Counted from the first letter of the stretch, positions 8,825 to 18,460 are shown. The stretch is 64,000 bases of DNA from Croceibacterium_B sp963783195 (GCA_963783195.1 CAWAMV010000004.1:248001-312000); one strand, 5' to 3'. Made by a program: numbers and translations. Notes: a model not told the origin generated them from the sequence alone.

Positions 8825-8925
8825 TCTGCGACCTGTGGCGACGCCCCGCGCCCTTTTCAAGCGCGCCGATCCATGCTTATGCCGCGCCGCACAACTCTCC
8901 TTCGAGATCACCGGATTCTGCAGAC

Positions 8926-10140
8926 ATGAACATCCACGAATACCAGGCCAAGGAACTGCTCGCGAAGTTCGGCGTCGGCGTCCCTGCCGGCCATGCCGCC
9001 ATGAGCGTTGCCGAAGCCGTTGAAGCGGCGAAGAAGCTGCCCGGGCCGCTCTATGTCGTGAAGGCGCAGATCCACGCCGGCGGGCGCGGCAAGGGCGCGT
9101 TCAAGGAACTGCCCGAAGGGTCCAAGGGCGGCGTGCGGCTGGCCCACTCGATCGACGAGGTCGAGGCGAACGCCAGGGAGATGCTCGGCAACACGCTGGT
9201 GACGGTGCAGACCGGCCCGGCCGGCAAGCAGGTCAACCGGCTTTACGTGACCGACGGCGTCGACATCGCGAAGGAATACTACCTCGCGCTGCTGGTCGAC
9301 CGGCACTCGGGCCGCATCGCCATGGTTGTCTCGACCGAAGGCGGCATGAGCATCGAGGACGTGGCGCACGAAACGCCCGAGAAGATCACCACGATCACCA
9401 TCGATCCGGCGACAGGCTTCCAGCCGCATCACGGCCGTGCGGTGGCTTTCGCGCTCAAGCTGAAGGGACAGACTGCCAAGGATGCCCAGAAGCTGGCGAA
9501 GCAGCTCTACGAGGCATTCACCGCGCTCGACTGCGCGATGCTGGAGATCAACCCGCTGGTCGAGACGCAGCCCGATTCTTCCGGGGCCGCCGGCCTGCTG
9601 GTGCTCGATTCGAAGATGAGCTTCGATTCGAACGCGCTGTTCCGCCATCCCGACATCGAGGCACTGCGCGACGAGACCGAGGAAGACCCGATGGAGGTCG
9701 AAGCCGGCAAGCACGACCTCGCCTACATCAAGCTCGACGGCAACATCGGCTGCATGGTCAACGGCGCGGGCCTGGCCATGGCGACGATGGACATCATCAA
9801 GCTGAATGGCGCCTTCCCGGCCAACTTCTGCGACGTCGGCGGCGGCGCCAGCAAGGAAAAGGTCGCCGCGGCCTTCAAGATCATTCTGTCGGACCCGGCG
9901 GTGAAGGGGATTCTGGTCAATATCTTCGGCGGCATCATGCGCTGCGACACGATCGCCGAGGGCATCGTGGCCGCGGCCAAGGAAATGGCCATCGACGTGC
10001 CGCTGGTCGTGCGCCTGGAAGGCACCAACGTGGCCGAAGGCAAGGAAATCCTCGCCAATTCGGGCCTGGCGATCATTCCGGCCGACGACCTGGGCGACGC
10101 GGCGAAGAAGATCGTGGCCGAGGTGAAGCAGGCCGCCTGA
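8926..10140 (+). CDS. sucC: Succinyl-CoA synthetase beta subunit (ADP-forming)
   Basis: TCA-cycle enzyme subunit that binds nucleotide and contributes to the succinate site. The start MNIHEYQAKELLAKFGV is the canonical SucC N-terminus, so the ATG at 8926 is secure. The ATP-grasp domain covers roughly residues 1-240 (VVKAQIHAGGRGKG, CAMLEINPLV). The C-terminal CoA-ligase domain carries NGAGLAMATMDIIKLNG and NIFGGIMRCDTIAEGI. The length of about 404 residues is slightly above typical. The partner sucD, often adjacent, is not here: the next gene is exoD on the opposite strand, only 6 bp away. Confidence 0.97.
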   Translation: MNIHEYQAKELLAKFGVGVPAGHAAMSVAEAVEAAKKLPGPLYVVKAQIHAGGRGKGAFKELPEGSKGGVRLAHSIDEVEANAREMLGNTLVTVQTGPAGKQVNRLYVTDGVDIAKEYYLALLVDRHSGRIAMVVSTEGGMSIEDVAHETPEKITTITIDPATGFQPHHGRAVAFALKLKGQTAKDAQKLAKQLYEAFTALDCAMLEINPLVETQPDSSGAAGLLVLDSKMSFDSNALFRHPDIEALRDETEEDPMEVEAGKHDLAYIKLDGNIGCMVNGAGLAMATMDIIKLNGAFPANFCDVGGGASKEKVAAAFKIILSDPAVKGILVNIFGGIMRCDTIAEGIVAAAKEMAIDVPLVVRLEGTNVAEGKEILANSGLAIIPADDLGDAAKKIVAEVKQAA

Positions 10141-10146
10141 GGCGGT

Positions 10147-10764
10147 TCAGGCGAACACGGACGAAATCGCCGCGCTCTCAACGCTGAAGAGATAGCCGAC
10201 CAGGCCGAAAGCGCCGGCGCTCAGGACGAGCGCACCGACCAGCAGCGCGCCGTCGCGCACCAGGAATGCGAGCCCGATCGCCGCGATCGCGCCCATGGGC
10301 GCGGCAGCCGCGAAGGGCAGGAGTTCGAGCGGCGGAACCAGCAGGCACAACGCGACGACGACAAGCGCCGCCACACGCGAGAACGGGGCGTGGGTGAGCG
10401 TCGTCAGGCGCCCGTGAAAGCGTTCGTCGAGCCATTTGGCAAGCCCGCGCAGCCGGGCCGTGGCCCGTCGCAGCTTGCGATCGGTCACTTTGCGCCGGGC
10501 GATGAAGCGCGGCAACCAGATGTGGCCCTGGCCGAACAGCTTCTGGACCGCGACGATGGCAATCGTCAGCGCCAGGAACGTCGGCACGCCGGGGACCGCG
10601 CCGATAGGCGTGATCGCGATCATAGCCGGGAGCATCAGGAAAGGGCCGTAGCTGCGCGTGCCGAACCGCTCGGCGATGTCGGCCACGGAAATGTGACCGG
10701 CAGCATCGGCCAGCTCGCGCAGGCACTCGAGTATCTCGCCGACGCCATGCGGCTGGCCTTCCAT
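10147..10764 (-). CDS. exoD: ExoD family membrane protein
   Basis: 205 residues. An N-terminal soluble part (GVGEILECLRELADAAGHIS) is followed by hydrophobic segments. The block FGTRSYGPFLMLPAMIAITPIGAVPGVP is typical of ExoD, with later segments AALVVVALCLLVPPLELLPF and PMGAIAAIGLAFLVRDGALL. ExoD was named for its effect on exopolysaccharide in rhizobia; its biochemical role is unknown. The ATG at 10764 is preferred because the sequence upstream of MEGQPHG lacks family resemblance. It converges with sucC and is not linked to the polysaccharide cluster 19 kb away. Confidence 0.85.
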   Translation of the reverse strand: MEGQPHGVGEILECLRELADAAGHISVADIAERFGTRSYGPFLMLPAMIAITPIGAVPGVPTFLALTIAIVAVQKLFGQGHIWLPRFIARRKVTDRKLRRATARLRGLAKWLDERFHGRLTTLTHAPFSRVAALVVVALCLLVPPLELLPFAAAAPMGAIAAIGLAFLVRDGALLVGALVLSAGAFGLVGYLFSVESAAISSVFA

Positions 10765-10895
10765 CGCGCTCTCCTCGCGGGATAAACGGACGTCTGCCCA
10801 TCGGGTTTCGCGCGACCGATTGCGACACGTAGACCGCTTGACGGGCGGGATACCGGCAATAGTCTGGGCGCCGAGGGAAAGGGGAGGCGCCAACC

Positions 10896-11816
10896 ATGCG
10901 AAAGACGACTTCACGGCTGCTTGCCGCAGCAGCGGCGCTGCAGGTCGCCACCGGTCCGCTGGCCGCGCAGGACGCGCCGCAAGTGTTCCGGCCGGCAGGA
11001 CAATGGACCGCCGATTTCGGCGACGACTACTGCCGCCTGATGCGCACCTTCAGCGACGGGGCCGACACGATTTCCTTCGCCCTTGAGCGGATCGAGCCGG
11101 GTGCCGGAATGCGGCTGGTGCTGGTCGGCAATGCCATCAAGCCGTTCCGCCGGGCTGACGAACTGGGCTGGTCCTTCCTGCCGGCGGGCGACGAGCGGAG
11201 GAATCGCTACATCGTCTCGACCACGGCGGACGGGCAAGCCTATTACAACCTCGGCCGGATCACGCTCGCGCCGATGCCTTCGGGTGGTCCGGGGGCTCCG
11301 CCGACTCCGCCCGCGCCGTACGACCGGGATGCCGAGCAGACGGCCGGCCAGGCGGTGGAGGCTATCCGGGTAACGACCGGCCTGACCGCGCCGATCGAGA
11401 TCCAGACCGGCGCGCTCGGAGCGCCCATGAAGGTGCTGCAGGCCTGCGCCGACGACCTGGTGAACACCTGGGGCGTCGACTTCGAGAAGAACAAGACTGC
11501 CTCCCGCGCGGTGCCCGACGGCATGGGAGCCGGCTGGCTGCCGCAGGGCACGGTTGCGTTCACCGACTTCGCCAAGCTGGGCGGGGATTCGAACCTCGTG
11601 CGGCTGATGATCGATGCCGAGGGCACGCCGACGGCCTGTAGTGTCCACTTTGCGACGCTGGAGGCAGCGACGAACGAGAAGATCTGCGCCACGTTGATGA
11701 AGACTGCGCACTTCACCCCGTCGAGGGACGCCGCCGGCAACGCGATGGCCAGCTACTGGATCGGCAGTCCGCTGTCCCTCATGCCGCCCTTCCGCGGTGG
11801 GCGCGGCCGCCGCTAG
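10896..11816 (+). CDS. Secreted protein of unknown function, possible TonB-like C-terminal fold
   Basis: 306 residues with a clear signal peptide (MRKTTSRLLAAAAALQV...GPLAAQ, cleavage after AAQ). The periplasmic or secreted body has no recognised enzyme motif. The last 90 residues (GTVAFTDFAKLGGDSNLVRL, then the Cys pair in TACSVHF and NEKICATL, then HFTPSRDAAGN) resemble in pattern the TonB C-terminal or energy-transducer-like domain seen in small sphingomonad secreted proteins; this is inference. A proline-rich linker (GGPGAPPTPPAP) divides the protein near residue 135. It overlaps the tail of the convergent GNAT gene by 4 bp. Confidence 0.7.
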   Translation: MRKTTSRLLAAAAALQVATGPLAAQDAPQVFRPAGQWTADFGDDYCRLMRTFSDGADTISFALERIEPGAGMRLVLVGNAIKPFRRADELGWSFLPAGDERRNRYIVSTTADGQAYYNLGRITLAPMPSGGPGAPPTPPAPYDRDAEQTAGQAVEAIRVTTGLTAPIEIQTGALGAPMKVLQACADDLVNTWGVDFEKNKTASRAVPDGMGAGWLPQGTVAFTDFAKLGGDSNLVRLMIDAEGTPTACSVHFATLEAATNEKICATLMKTAHFTPSRDAAGNAMASYWIGSPLSLMPPFRGGRGRR

Positions 11817-12337
11817 GGCAGGCGTTCGAACAGGCGCAGGGGTTCGCCGTCGGGCAGGGCTGCATCGCGGATCGGCGTGAAGCCGAAGCGCGTGGCGAGT
11901 TTTATCGAGGCGGCGTTTTCCGGCGCAATCATGCAGACCACGCGCCGGGGGCCGTGCTCGCGGTCGAACCAGGCGAAGACCGCCTCCATCGCTTCGCGGC
12001 CGAGGCCCTTGCCGACATGGTCGTGGCCGATGATCCAGCCGGCTTCCGCACTGTCGTCGAAATCGGACCCGAGCCCGCGATAGGTGTGGAACACGCCGCA
12101 GTTACCGATCACCTCGTCATGGCCCCGCAGCCGCACCATGAACCCGCCGTAGCCGTTGAGGTACCAGCTTCCCGCGTTGCGCTGGAAGCGGTTGAAGTGA
12201 TCGCTCGGCGTGGGGGCTGTGCCGCCGAGGAAGCGGCGCGTGTGGACGTTCTCGACCACGGCGTAGAGGCGCGCGGCATCTTCCTGCACCGGCAGCCAGA
12301 GTTCGAGCCGGTCGGTCGTCAATACGGGCGAGCTCAC
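11813..12337 (-). CDS. GNAT N-acetyltransferase (RimJ/RimL type)
   Basis: 174 residues of the GNAT fold. The N-terminal LTTDRLELWLPVQEDA is typical of RimJ-like proteins. The acetyl-CoA-binding region has AGWIIGHDHVGKGLGREAM (G-x-G-x-G/A pattern), and the C-terminal strand has ENAASIKLATRFGFTPI. The GTG at 12337 overlaps the stop of the DUF445 gene upstream (GTGA), which decides the start and indicates translational coupling. The substrate is unknown; ribosomal-protein or small-molecule acetylation are both possible. Confidence 0.85.
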   Translation of the reverse strand: MSSPVLTTDRLELWLPVQEDAARLYAVVENVHTRRFLGGTAPTPSDHFNRFQRNAGSWYLNGYGGFMVRLRGHDEVIGNCGVFHTYRGLGSDFDDSAEAGWIIGHDHVGKGLGREAMEAVFAWFDREHGPRRVVCMIAPENAASIKLATRFGFTPIRDAALPDGEPLRLFERLP

Positions 12338-13614
12338 AGCAGCTGGGAAATCAGGTGAATGACGACGCCGACGAGCCCGCCGACAAGGGTGCCGTTGAGA
12401 CGGATGAACTGCAGGTCGCGGCTGACCGCGCCCTCGATGCGGTCGGTGACCGTGCGGGCGTCCCAGCGCTTGACCGTTTCGGACACGAGCTGGACGATCT
12501 GCCCGCCATAGCGCGTCGCCACGCCCACCGCGGTGCGCCGGGCGAAGCGGTTGACCTGGTGCTGCAGGGTCGGATCCTCTCGCAGCGCGGCGCCGAGTTC
12601 GCCGACCATGCCGGCCAGCTGGCCACCCAGGCCGCCCCGCCCCGGATCGCGGGCGGAGGCGATGAGCGAGGTACGGATGCGCTCCCACACGCCGGTCCAC
12701 CATGCGCCGACCGCCGGGTTGGCCAGCAGGTCGGCCTTGGCACGTTCAACCTTTGCGCGCATCGCCTCGTCGTGCTGCAGGTCGTCCGCCAGCTTGGCGA
12801 GGCCTTCCTCGATCTTGGCCCGCAGCGGATGCTCGGGGTCGACCAGGACTTCGGCCAGCAGGCGATAGAGCCCTTCGATCACCGAGCTTGCCAGCCGCTC
12901 GTCGAGCCCGGTCCAGCGCAGCACCGCGTTGGCCCGCGCGTGGATCATCCCGCGGACCATCTCCTCGTTGTCCTCCAGCGTGAGCCCGGCCCAGCGAATG
13001 AGCGAATCGAGAAGCGGCAGGTGGCGCTTGTCGGCGATCATGCCATGCAGCATCTGCCCCAGCAGCGGAGAGACCTCGAGCCGGTCGAGCTGGTTGAACA
13101 GCCCGGCGCGAACCTGCCCGCCGAGCCGCTCCGGATCGAGCAATTCGAGTACCTCGGCCACCAGATCGCCGGCTCCGGCACGGATGCGCGATCCTTCGCC
13201 GGCACCTTCCGGACGGCTGAGATAGTCGCCCACCGCGCGCGCCAGGTTCATCGACCGCATGCGCCGGGCGACGACGATGGGGGTCAGGAAGTTCGCCTGG
13301 AGGAAATTCGCCATCGTGTCGGCGATGCGATCCTTGTTCTCGGGAATGATCGCCGTGTGCGGGATCGGCAGGCCGAGCGGGTGGCGGAACAGCGCGGTCA
13401 CCGCGAACCAGTCGGCCAACCCGCCGACCATGGCCGCCTCGCTGAAGGCGAGGACATAGTCCCATGCCGGATGGGTGCCGAGCATCGCGCGGGCGAGCGC
13501 GAAAAGCGCGGCCATCGCGACCAGCAGTCCGGTCGCCACGCGGCGCATGCGGCGAGCGCGGTCGGGCAGGCGGGTCGGTCGGCGCAGCGCTGGCAGACGT
13601 GCCGGTTCGCTCAA
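12334..13614 (-). CDS. DUF445 family membrane protein (YjiN-like)
   Basis: 426 residues. Hydrophobic segments flank the ends (LLVAMAALFALARAM and YVLAFSEAAMVGGLADWFAV at the N-terminus, TLVGGLVGVVIHLISQLL at the C-terminus), with a long mainly helical domain between. ALADWFAVTALFRHPLGLPIPHTAIIP is the DUF445 hallmark, seen here as GLADWFAVTALFRHPLGLP. The function of the family is unknown. It lies 4 bp downstream of the RND pump gene and overlaps the GNAT gene, so pump, DUF445 and GNAT may share one transcript. Confidence 0.88.
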   Translation of the reverse strand: MSEPARLPALRRPTRLPDRARRMRRVATGLLVAMAALFALARAMLGTHPAWDYVLAFSEAAMVGGLADWFAVTALFRHPLGLPIPHTAIIPENKDRIADTMANFLQANFLTPIVVARRMRSMNLARAVGDYLSRPEGAGEGSRIRAGAGDLVAEVLELLDPERLGGQVRAGLFNQLDRLEVSPLLGQMLHGMIADKRHLPLLDSLIRWAGLTLEDNEEMVRGMIHARANAVLRWTGLDERLASSVIEGLYRLLAEVLVDPEHPLRAKIEEGLAKLADDLQHDEAMRAKVERAKADLLANPAVGAWWTGVWERIRTSLIASARDPGRGGLGGQLAGMVGELGAALREDPTLQHQVNRFARRTAVGVATRYGGQIVQLVSETVKRWDARTVTDRIEGAVSRDLQFIRLNGTLVGGLVGVVIHLISQLL

Positions 13615-13618
13615 AGAC

Positions 13619-16600
13619 TCACTCCGCCGGCAGCGCTTCCGCCCTGCCGCTGTTCTCGTCGCCCGGCTTGTACGTCAGGATCCGGTCGCGCAGCCACGGG
13701 CCGAGGCGCTTTTCGAGGCCATCGGCCAGGCTGAAGCCGGCCGGGACGATCAGCAGCGTGAGCATGGTCGAAAGCGCCAGTCCGCCGATCACGACCGTGC
13801 CCATCGGCGCCCGCCAGGCGGAGTCGCCCGCCAGCGACAGCGCGGTCGGAACCATGCCGGCGGTCATCGCCACGGTCGTCATCACGATCGGCTGAGCGCG
13901 CTTGTGCCCTGCTTCGATAATGGCCGCGCGCTTGGTCTTGCCCGTCTCCATCTCCTCGAGCGCGAAGTCGATCAACAGGATCGAGTTCTTGGCGACGATG
14001 CCGAACAGCATGAGGATGCCGATGAACACGGGCAACGAGATCGGCTGGCCGAGCACGAGCAGGAACAGCAACCCGCCCAACGGCGACAGGAACAGCGAGC
14101 CCATGTTGACCAGCGGCGACACCAGCCTGCGGTAGAGCAGGACCAGGACCGAGAAGACCAGCAGGATAGCCGCCGCCAGCGCGACGACGAAATTCTTGAT
14201 CAGTTCGGCTTGCCATTCGTCTTCGCCCACCGGCGCATTCGAGACACCGGGCGGCAGATTGCGCATGATCGGCAGGCGATTGATAGCCGACTTCACGTCG
14301 CCGCTCGCCGCCCCCGGCGCAACGTCGGCCGAAACGAAGACGCGGCGCGCCTGGTTGTAGCGCTGGATGCTCGTCGGACCCTGGCCGAAGGTGATGTCGG
14401 CCACACGCTCGAGCGGGACCGAGCCGCCGCTCGCGGTGGGCACCGGCAGGTTGCGAATCGTCGACATGTCGCGTCGGTCGTCTTCGCCGAGCCGCACGCG
14501 GATCGGGATCTGGCGGTCGGACAACGAGAACTTGGCCGCGTTCTGGTCGATGTCGCCGAGCGTGGCGATGCGGATCGCCTGGCTCAGCGCCTGGGTCGTC
14601 ACGCCGAGGCTCTGGGCGAGATCCTCGCGTGGCTTCACGATCAGTTCCGGTCGCTGCAGATCAACCTCGACCCGCGGGCCGACCGCGCCGGGCACGCCCT
14701 TCATCTGTTCGGCAAGCGTCTGCGCGGCGGCGTCGAGCTTCACCGGGTCGGAACCCGACAACATGATCGAGATCCCGCGTCCGGTGCCGCCACCGCCGCC
14801 CTGCTGGTTCTGGAAGCTCGCGCGCACGTCGGGGAAGGACTGGAGGTAAGGCGTCATCGCCTCCTCGAATTCCTTGCTCGTCCGCTCGCGGTCGGGCTTC
14901 AGCACCAGGCGGACCGCGCCGCTGCCCTCGTTTACTATGCCAAGGGCGAGCGCGACTTCCTGCTCCTTCTTCATCCGCTCGGCGATCTCCTCGATCACCC
15001 GGTCGGTCTGCTGCAGCGTCGTGCCCGGCACCATCGAGACGCGGATCATCGAGAAGTCGCTGTTGTTGTTGGGAAAGAACTGCATCGGGATCGCAGTGAC
15101 GAGGAAGCCGGTCAATCCCAGCGCACCCACGCCGACCATCATCATCCACACCCGGTGGTCCTTGAACCGCGCGGCGAGGTGCCGGGTCCGGCGCAGGAAG
15201 TGATTCGAATCGAAGCCTGCCAGCTGTCCCCAGGCGAGGCCGATGAAAAAGTTGACGATACCGCCGACGACGTAGGCCGCCAGCAGGGCGCCGAGGATGA
15301 GCAGGGTGGAAGGCCCGCTTCCGCCCTCGCCGCCACCGGCCGCCGCACCGCCTCCGCCCCAGCCCGTGAACATCCGCAGGCCGAACAGGATCACGGCTCC
15401 GGTCACGATCGCCGCAAGATGGTACCACGGGCTCGAATAGACCCGGCCATGCTTCTCGCGCGAGGCGCGCAGACCGCTATCGTCGAGCGACCAGCGCAGC
15501 ACGCCCATGTAGCGGTCCATCAGCGGGCCTTCGCCGTGCGTCTGGTGGCCCTTGGCCTTGAGGAAGTAGGCGGCGACCATCGGGGTGATGAGGCGCGCGA
15601 CCGCGAGGCTCATCAGCACAGAGGCGACAACGGTGAGGCCGAAGTTCTTGAAGAACTGCCCGGCCACGCCCGGCATGAGGCCGACCGGCAGGAACACCGC
15701 GACGATCGAGAAGGTCGTCGCCACCACCGCCAAGCCGATCTCGTCCGCCGCGTCGATCGACGCCTGGTACGCGCTCTTGCCCATTCGCATGTGTCTGACG
15801 ATGTTCTCGATCTCGACGATCGCGTCATCGACCAAGACGCCGGCGACCAACCCAAGCGCCAGCAGAGACATCTGATTGAGGGTGAAGCCGAGCAGGTCCA
15901 TGAACCAGAAGGTCGGGATTGCCGAAAGCGGGATCGCCAGCGCGGCGATGATCGTCGCCCGCCAGTCGCGCAGGAACAGGAACACCACCACGACCGCCAG
16001 CACCGCGCCTTCGATCATGGCGGCCATCGAACTTTCGTACTGCTGCTTGGTGTAGTCTACCTGGGTGAACAGGCGGGTGAACTGGACCCCGGGGTTTTCC
16101 TTCTCGAGCTGCTTCAGCTTCTCGACGACGCCGTCGTAGACACTCACGTCGGATTCCCCGCGCGCACGGGTGATCGAGAAGGTGACCACCTGCTTGCCGT
16201 TGAGCTTGGCTAGCGAGCTCAGCTCGCCGTAGCCGTCCCGAACGTCGGCAAAGTCCGCCAGCTTTACCGTGCGTCCGCCGCCGATCGCGACCTGGGCCTG
16301 CGACAGATCATAGGCCGAGCCCGCGTTGCCCAGCACGCGCACCGACTGGCGCGATCCGGCGATCTCCGCGCGGCCGCCGGCGGCGTTGACGTTGAGCGAA
16401 CGCAGCGTCTGGTTGACCTGGCTGGCGGTTATCCCGAGCGCCTGCATCCTGGCCGGGTCGAGGATTACAAGGATTTCCCGGTCGACCCCGCCATTGCGGT
16501 TTACCTCGGCCAGGCCGGGCACGGTCAGCAACCGCTTTGCCACGGTATCGTCGATGAACCACGAAAGCTGCTCGATCGTCATGTCGTCGGCCGCGGCGCC

Positions 16601-17032
16601 GAAGTAGACGATCGGTTGCGAACTGGTCCGCTGCTTGGACACGCGCGGCTCGAGGATGCCGTCGGGTAGTTCGCCGCGGATCTGGTCGATCGCCGCCTTC
16701 GCCTCGTTGACCGCTTCGTTGATGTCGGTACCCAGCTCGAACTCGACCTGCGTGCTGGAGCTGCCTTCGGAGGCGGTGGAACTGATGTTCTGCACCCCGT
16801 CGAGCGTCTGCACGGCAGCCTCGACCCGCTGGGTGATCTGGTTCTCGATCTCGCTCGGCGCGGCGCCGGGTTGCGAGATGTTGATGTTGACCATCGGGAA
16901 TTCGATGTCGGGCCGGTCCTGCACGTCCATCTGATTGAACGCGAACAGGCCCGCCAGCAGCAGTCCGACGAACGCGACGAGGGGAACGATCGGGTTGCGG
17001 ATCGACCACGCAGATATGTTGCGGAAGTTCAT
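13619..17032 (-). CDS. RND efflux permease (AcrB/HAE1 type) with extra membrane insert
   Basis: Proton-driven inner-membrane pump of 1137 residues. It opens FRNISAWSIRNPIVPLVAFV and has twelve core membrane helices plus two periplasmic porter domains. The proton-relay region is seen as LALGLVAGVLVDDAIVEIEN (paired Asp in TM4), and the second half has FGIVAKNSILLIDFALEE. It is about 90 residues longer than AcrB. The extra length is a segment near residues 530-615 holding two additional hydrophobic stretches and a Gly/Ala linker (GWGGGGAAAGGGEGGSGP), placed where AcrB has only its cytoplasmic helix. The adaptor gene lies immediately upstream. Substrates are not predictable. Confidence 0.93.
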   Translation of the reverse strand: MNFRNISAWSIRNPIVPLVAFVGLLLAGLFAFNQMDVQDRPDIEFPMVNINISQPGAAPSEIENQITQRVEAAVQTLDGVQNISSTASEGSSSTQVEFELGTDINEAVNEAKAAIDQIRGELPDGILEPRVSKQRTSSQPIVYFGAAADDMTIEQLSWFIDDTVAKRLLTVPGLAEVNRNGGVDREILVILDPARMQALGITASQVNQTLRSLNVNAAGGRAEIAGSRQSVRVLGNAGSAYDLSQAQVAIGGGRTVKLADFADVRDGYGELSSLAKLNGKQVVTFSITRARGESDVSVYDGVVEKLKQLEKENPGVQFTRLFTQVDYTKQQYESSMAAMIEGAVLAVVVVFLFLRDWRATIIAALAIPLSAIPTFWFMDLLGFTLNQMSLLALGLVAGVLVDDAIVEIENIVRHMRMGKSAYQASIDAADEIGLAVVATTFSIVAVFLPVGLMPGVAGQFFKNFGLTVVASVLMSLAVARLITPMVAAYFLKAKGHQTHGEGPLMDRYMGVLRWSLDDSGLRASREKHGRVYSSPWYHLAAIVTGAVILFGLRMFTGWGGGGAAAGGGEGGSGPSTLLILGALLAAYVVGGIVNFFIGLAWGQLAGFDSNHFLRRTRHLAARFKDHRVWMMMVGVGALGLTGFLVTAIPMQFFPNNNSDFSMIRVSMVPGTTLQQTDRVIEEIAERMKKEQEVALALGIVNEGSGAVRLVLKPDRERTSKEFEEAMTPYLQSFPDVRASFQNQQGGGGGTGRGISIMLSGSDPVKLDAAAQTLAEQMKGVPGAVGPRVEVDLQRPELIVKPREDLAQSLGVTTQALSQAIRIATLGDIDQNAAKFSLSDRQIPIRVRLGEDDRRDMSTIRNLPVPTASGGSVPLERVADITFGQGPTSIQRYNQARRVFVSADVAPGAASGDVKSAINRLPIMRNLPPGVSNAPVGEDEWQAELIKNFVVALAAAILLVFSVLVLLYRRLVSPLVNMGSLFLSPLGGLLFLLVLGQPISLPVFIGILMLFGIVAKNSILLIDFALEEMETGKTKRAAIIEAGHKRAQPIVMTTVAMTAGMVPTALSLAGDSAWRAPMGTVVIGGLALSTMLTLLIVPAGFSLADGLEKRLGPWLRDRILTYKPGDENSGRAEALPAE

Positions 17033-17044
17033 TGTGACGGACCG

Positions 17045-18226
17045 TTACCGCTGTCTCGTAACGGGCTTCACCGTGTCGCCTTCGGAGAGGAAGCCGCCGG
17101 CACGCTCGACAATCCGTTCGGACCCGTTCAGCCCGCTTGTCACAGCGATGCCGTTCTCGGTCACCAGGCCGGTCTTGACCGGCTGGCGAACGACCTTGTT
17201 ATCCTTGTCGACGACATAGACGTAGCTGCCCTTGTCGCTGGACATGATCGCGCTCTCCGGCAGAAGCGGCGCGACGACCGTGCCGCTGCTCAGTTCGACG
17301 ATGGCAAAGCCGCCGGGCCGCAATTCAGGCGCATAGGACATCGCGCACCGCGCCGTGCCCTGCCGGGTCTGCGGATCGATGGTGGGCGATTTCTGCCAGA
17401 TCTGGCAAGTGAAGGTCTGGTCGGTCCCCACCGGGGTCACCTTGCCGGTGGCGCCCTGCGAGATCCGCGCAAGATCGTCCTCGCCCAGGCGCGCGAGGAC
17501 TTCCATTTCCCCGCCCTTGGCGATGCTGAACAGCACGCCGGATCCGCCACCCACCACCTGGCCGGGTTCGGCATTGCGTTCGAGCAGGAGGCCCGCCGCC
17601 GGGGCGACGATATTGAGCTGGTTGTTGCGCGCCTGCCGCTCGCCGTATTGCGCCTGCGCCAGCTTGACCCGCGCGTTGGCCGCATCGCGAGTTGCCGTGA
17701 GCCGGTCGACGTCGGCCTGCGAGATGAACCCGCGGTCGACCAGCTTCAGCGCGCGATCGAGGTTGGACTGGGCGAGCTCGGCATCGGCGCGGGCGACCTG
17801 AATCTGCGCGGCCTGGCCGGCGGCCTGCTGGTTCTGCACCGAACGGTCGATCACCGCGAGGACCTGGCCCGCCCGGACCCACTGCCCGGCGTCGACGGGG
17901 ACGGAGATGATCCGGCCGCCTTCGCCCACGCTGCCGACGGGCAGTTCGCGCCGCGCGGCAATCGTGCCGGTGGCGTTGATCGTGCCCTCAATCGTGCCCT
18001 GGCCGGGCGAAATGACCGTCACCGACGGGATCTGCCCTTCGCGCGGAGCGAACTCGGGCTCTTCCTTCTGGCTCGAGAAGACGAACCAGGCGACCAGCGC
18101 GAGCAGAACCAGGACGACGATCAGGATATTGCGCCGTTTGCGCTTGCGCGCGTCCTCCGCCGCATCCGGATCGAGAAAGACCGCCTCGCCGCTGTCGTCC
18201 GGGTTCACTGTCGTCTCGTAATTCAT
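17045..18226 (-). CDS. RND efflux periplasmic adaptor (membrane-fusion protein)
   Basis: 393 residues. A cytoplasmic N-terminus is followed by one anchor helix (ILIVVLVLLALVAWFVF, near residues 34-50). Beyond it lie the lipoyl/barrel-sandwich halves (GTIAARRELPVGSVGEGGRI and LNIVAPAAGLLLERNAEPGQ) and an alpha-hairpin between them, then the beta-barrel and membrane-proximal domains. It links the RND pump to an outer-membrane channel. The ATG at 18226 is chosen over an upstream in-frame start because MNYETTVNPDDSGEA leads straight into the anchor. The pump gene begins 12 bp after its stop. No TolC partner is adjacent; the TolC-like gene at 53-55 kb belongs to another system. Confidence 0.92.
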   Translation of the reverse strand: MNYETTVNPDDSGEAVFLDPDAAEDARKRKRRNILIVVLVLLALVAWFVFSSQKEEPEFAPREGQIPSVTVISPGQGTIEGTINATGTIAARRELPVGSVGEGGRIISVPVDAGQWVRAGQVLAVIDRSVQNQQAAGQAAQIQVARADAELAQSNLDRALKLVDRGFISQADVDRLTATRDAANARVKLAQAQYGERQARNNQLNIVAPAAGLLLERNAEPGQVVGGGSGVLFSIAKGGEMEVLARLGEDDLARISQGATGKVTPVGTDQTFTCQIWQKSPTIDPQTRQGTARCAMSYAPELRPGGFAIVELSSGTVVAPLLPESAIMSSDKGSYVYVVDKDNKVVRQPVKTGLVTENGIAVTSGLNGSERIVERAGGFLSEGDTVKPVTRQR

Positions 18227-18404
18227 GGTCGTGCTCGAAGCCTCGATCGCAGCCCGGCGGGGGCATAACACAGTTAATGCCGCCCGGCTTGGAAAAGCGG
18301 AGCGGCCGCACCAAAGTGCATAGATAGCGACCGGTTACCGCGCAATTGTCCTCTCTACCAAGAGCGGACGGGGTGCGACGAGTAATATTTTGTCTCAAAC
18401 GGAA

Positions 18405-18434
18405 AAGGGCGGCCCGCCTGCGCGCGCCGCCCTT
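18405..18434 (-). terminator. Terminator-like hairpin after the GlsB-type gene
   Basis: AAGGGCGGC (18405-18413) and GCCGCCCTT (18426-18434) form a 9-bp stem with a 12-nt loop. On the minus strand it is followed by TTCC with few U residues; on the plus strand it is followed by CCGGTTTTT. It could serve minus-strand transcripts ending after 18461 and act in both directions. Confidence 0.6.
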
Positions 18435-18460
18435 CCGGTTTTTGTCGTGGTATTCGCGTC

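Noticed and set aside
13475..16213. 912-codon open frame on the plus strand
   Set aside because: It is antisense to the RND permease, whose protein is clearly conserved; long Arg/His-rich antisense frames are expected at this GC content.
16871..18268. 465-codon plus-strand frame across the pump/adaptor junction
   Set aside because: Antisense to two well-supported genes and spans their boundary.
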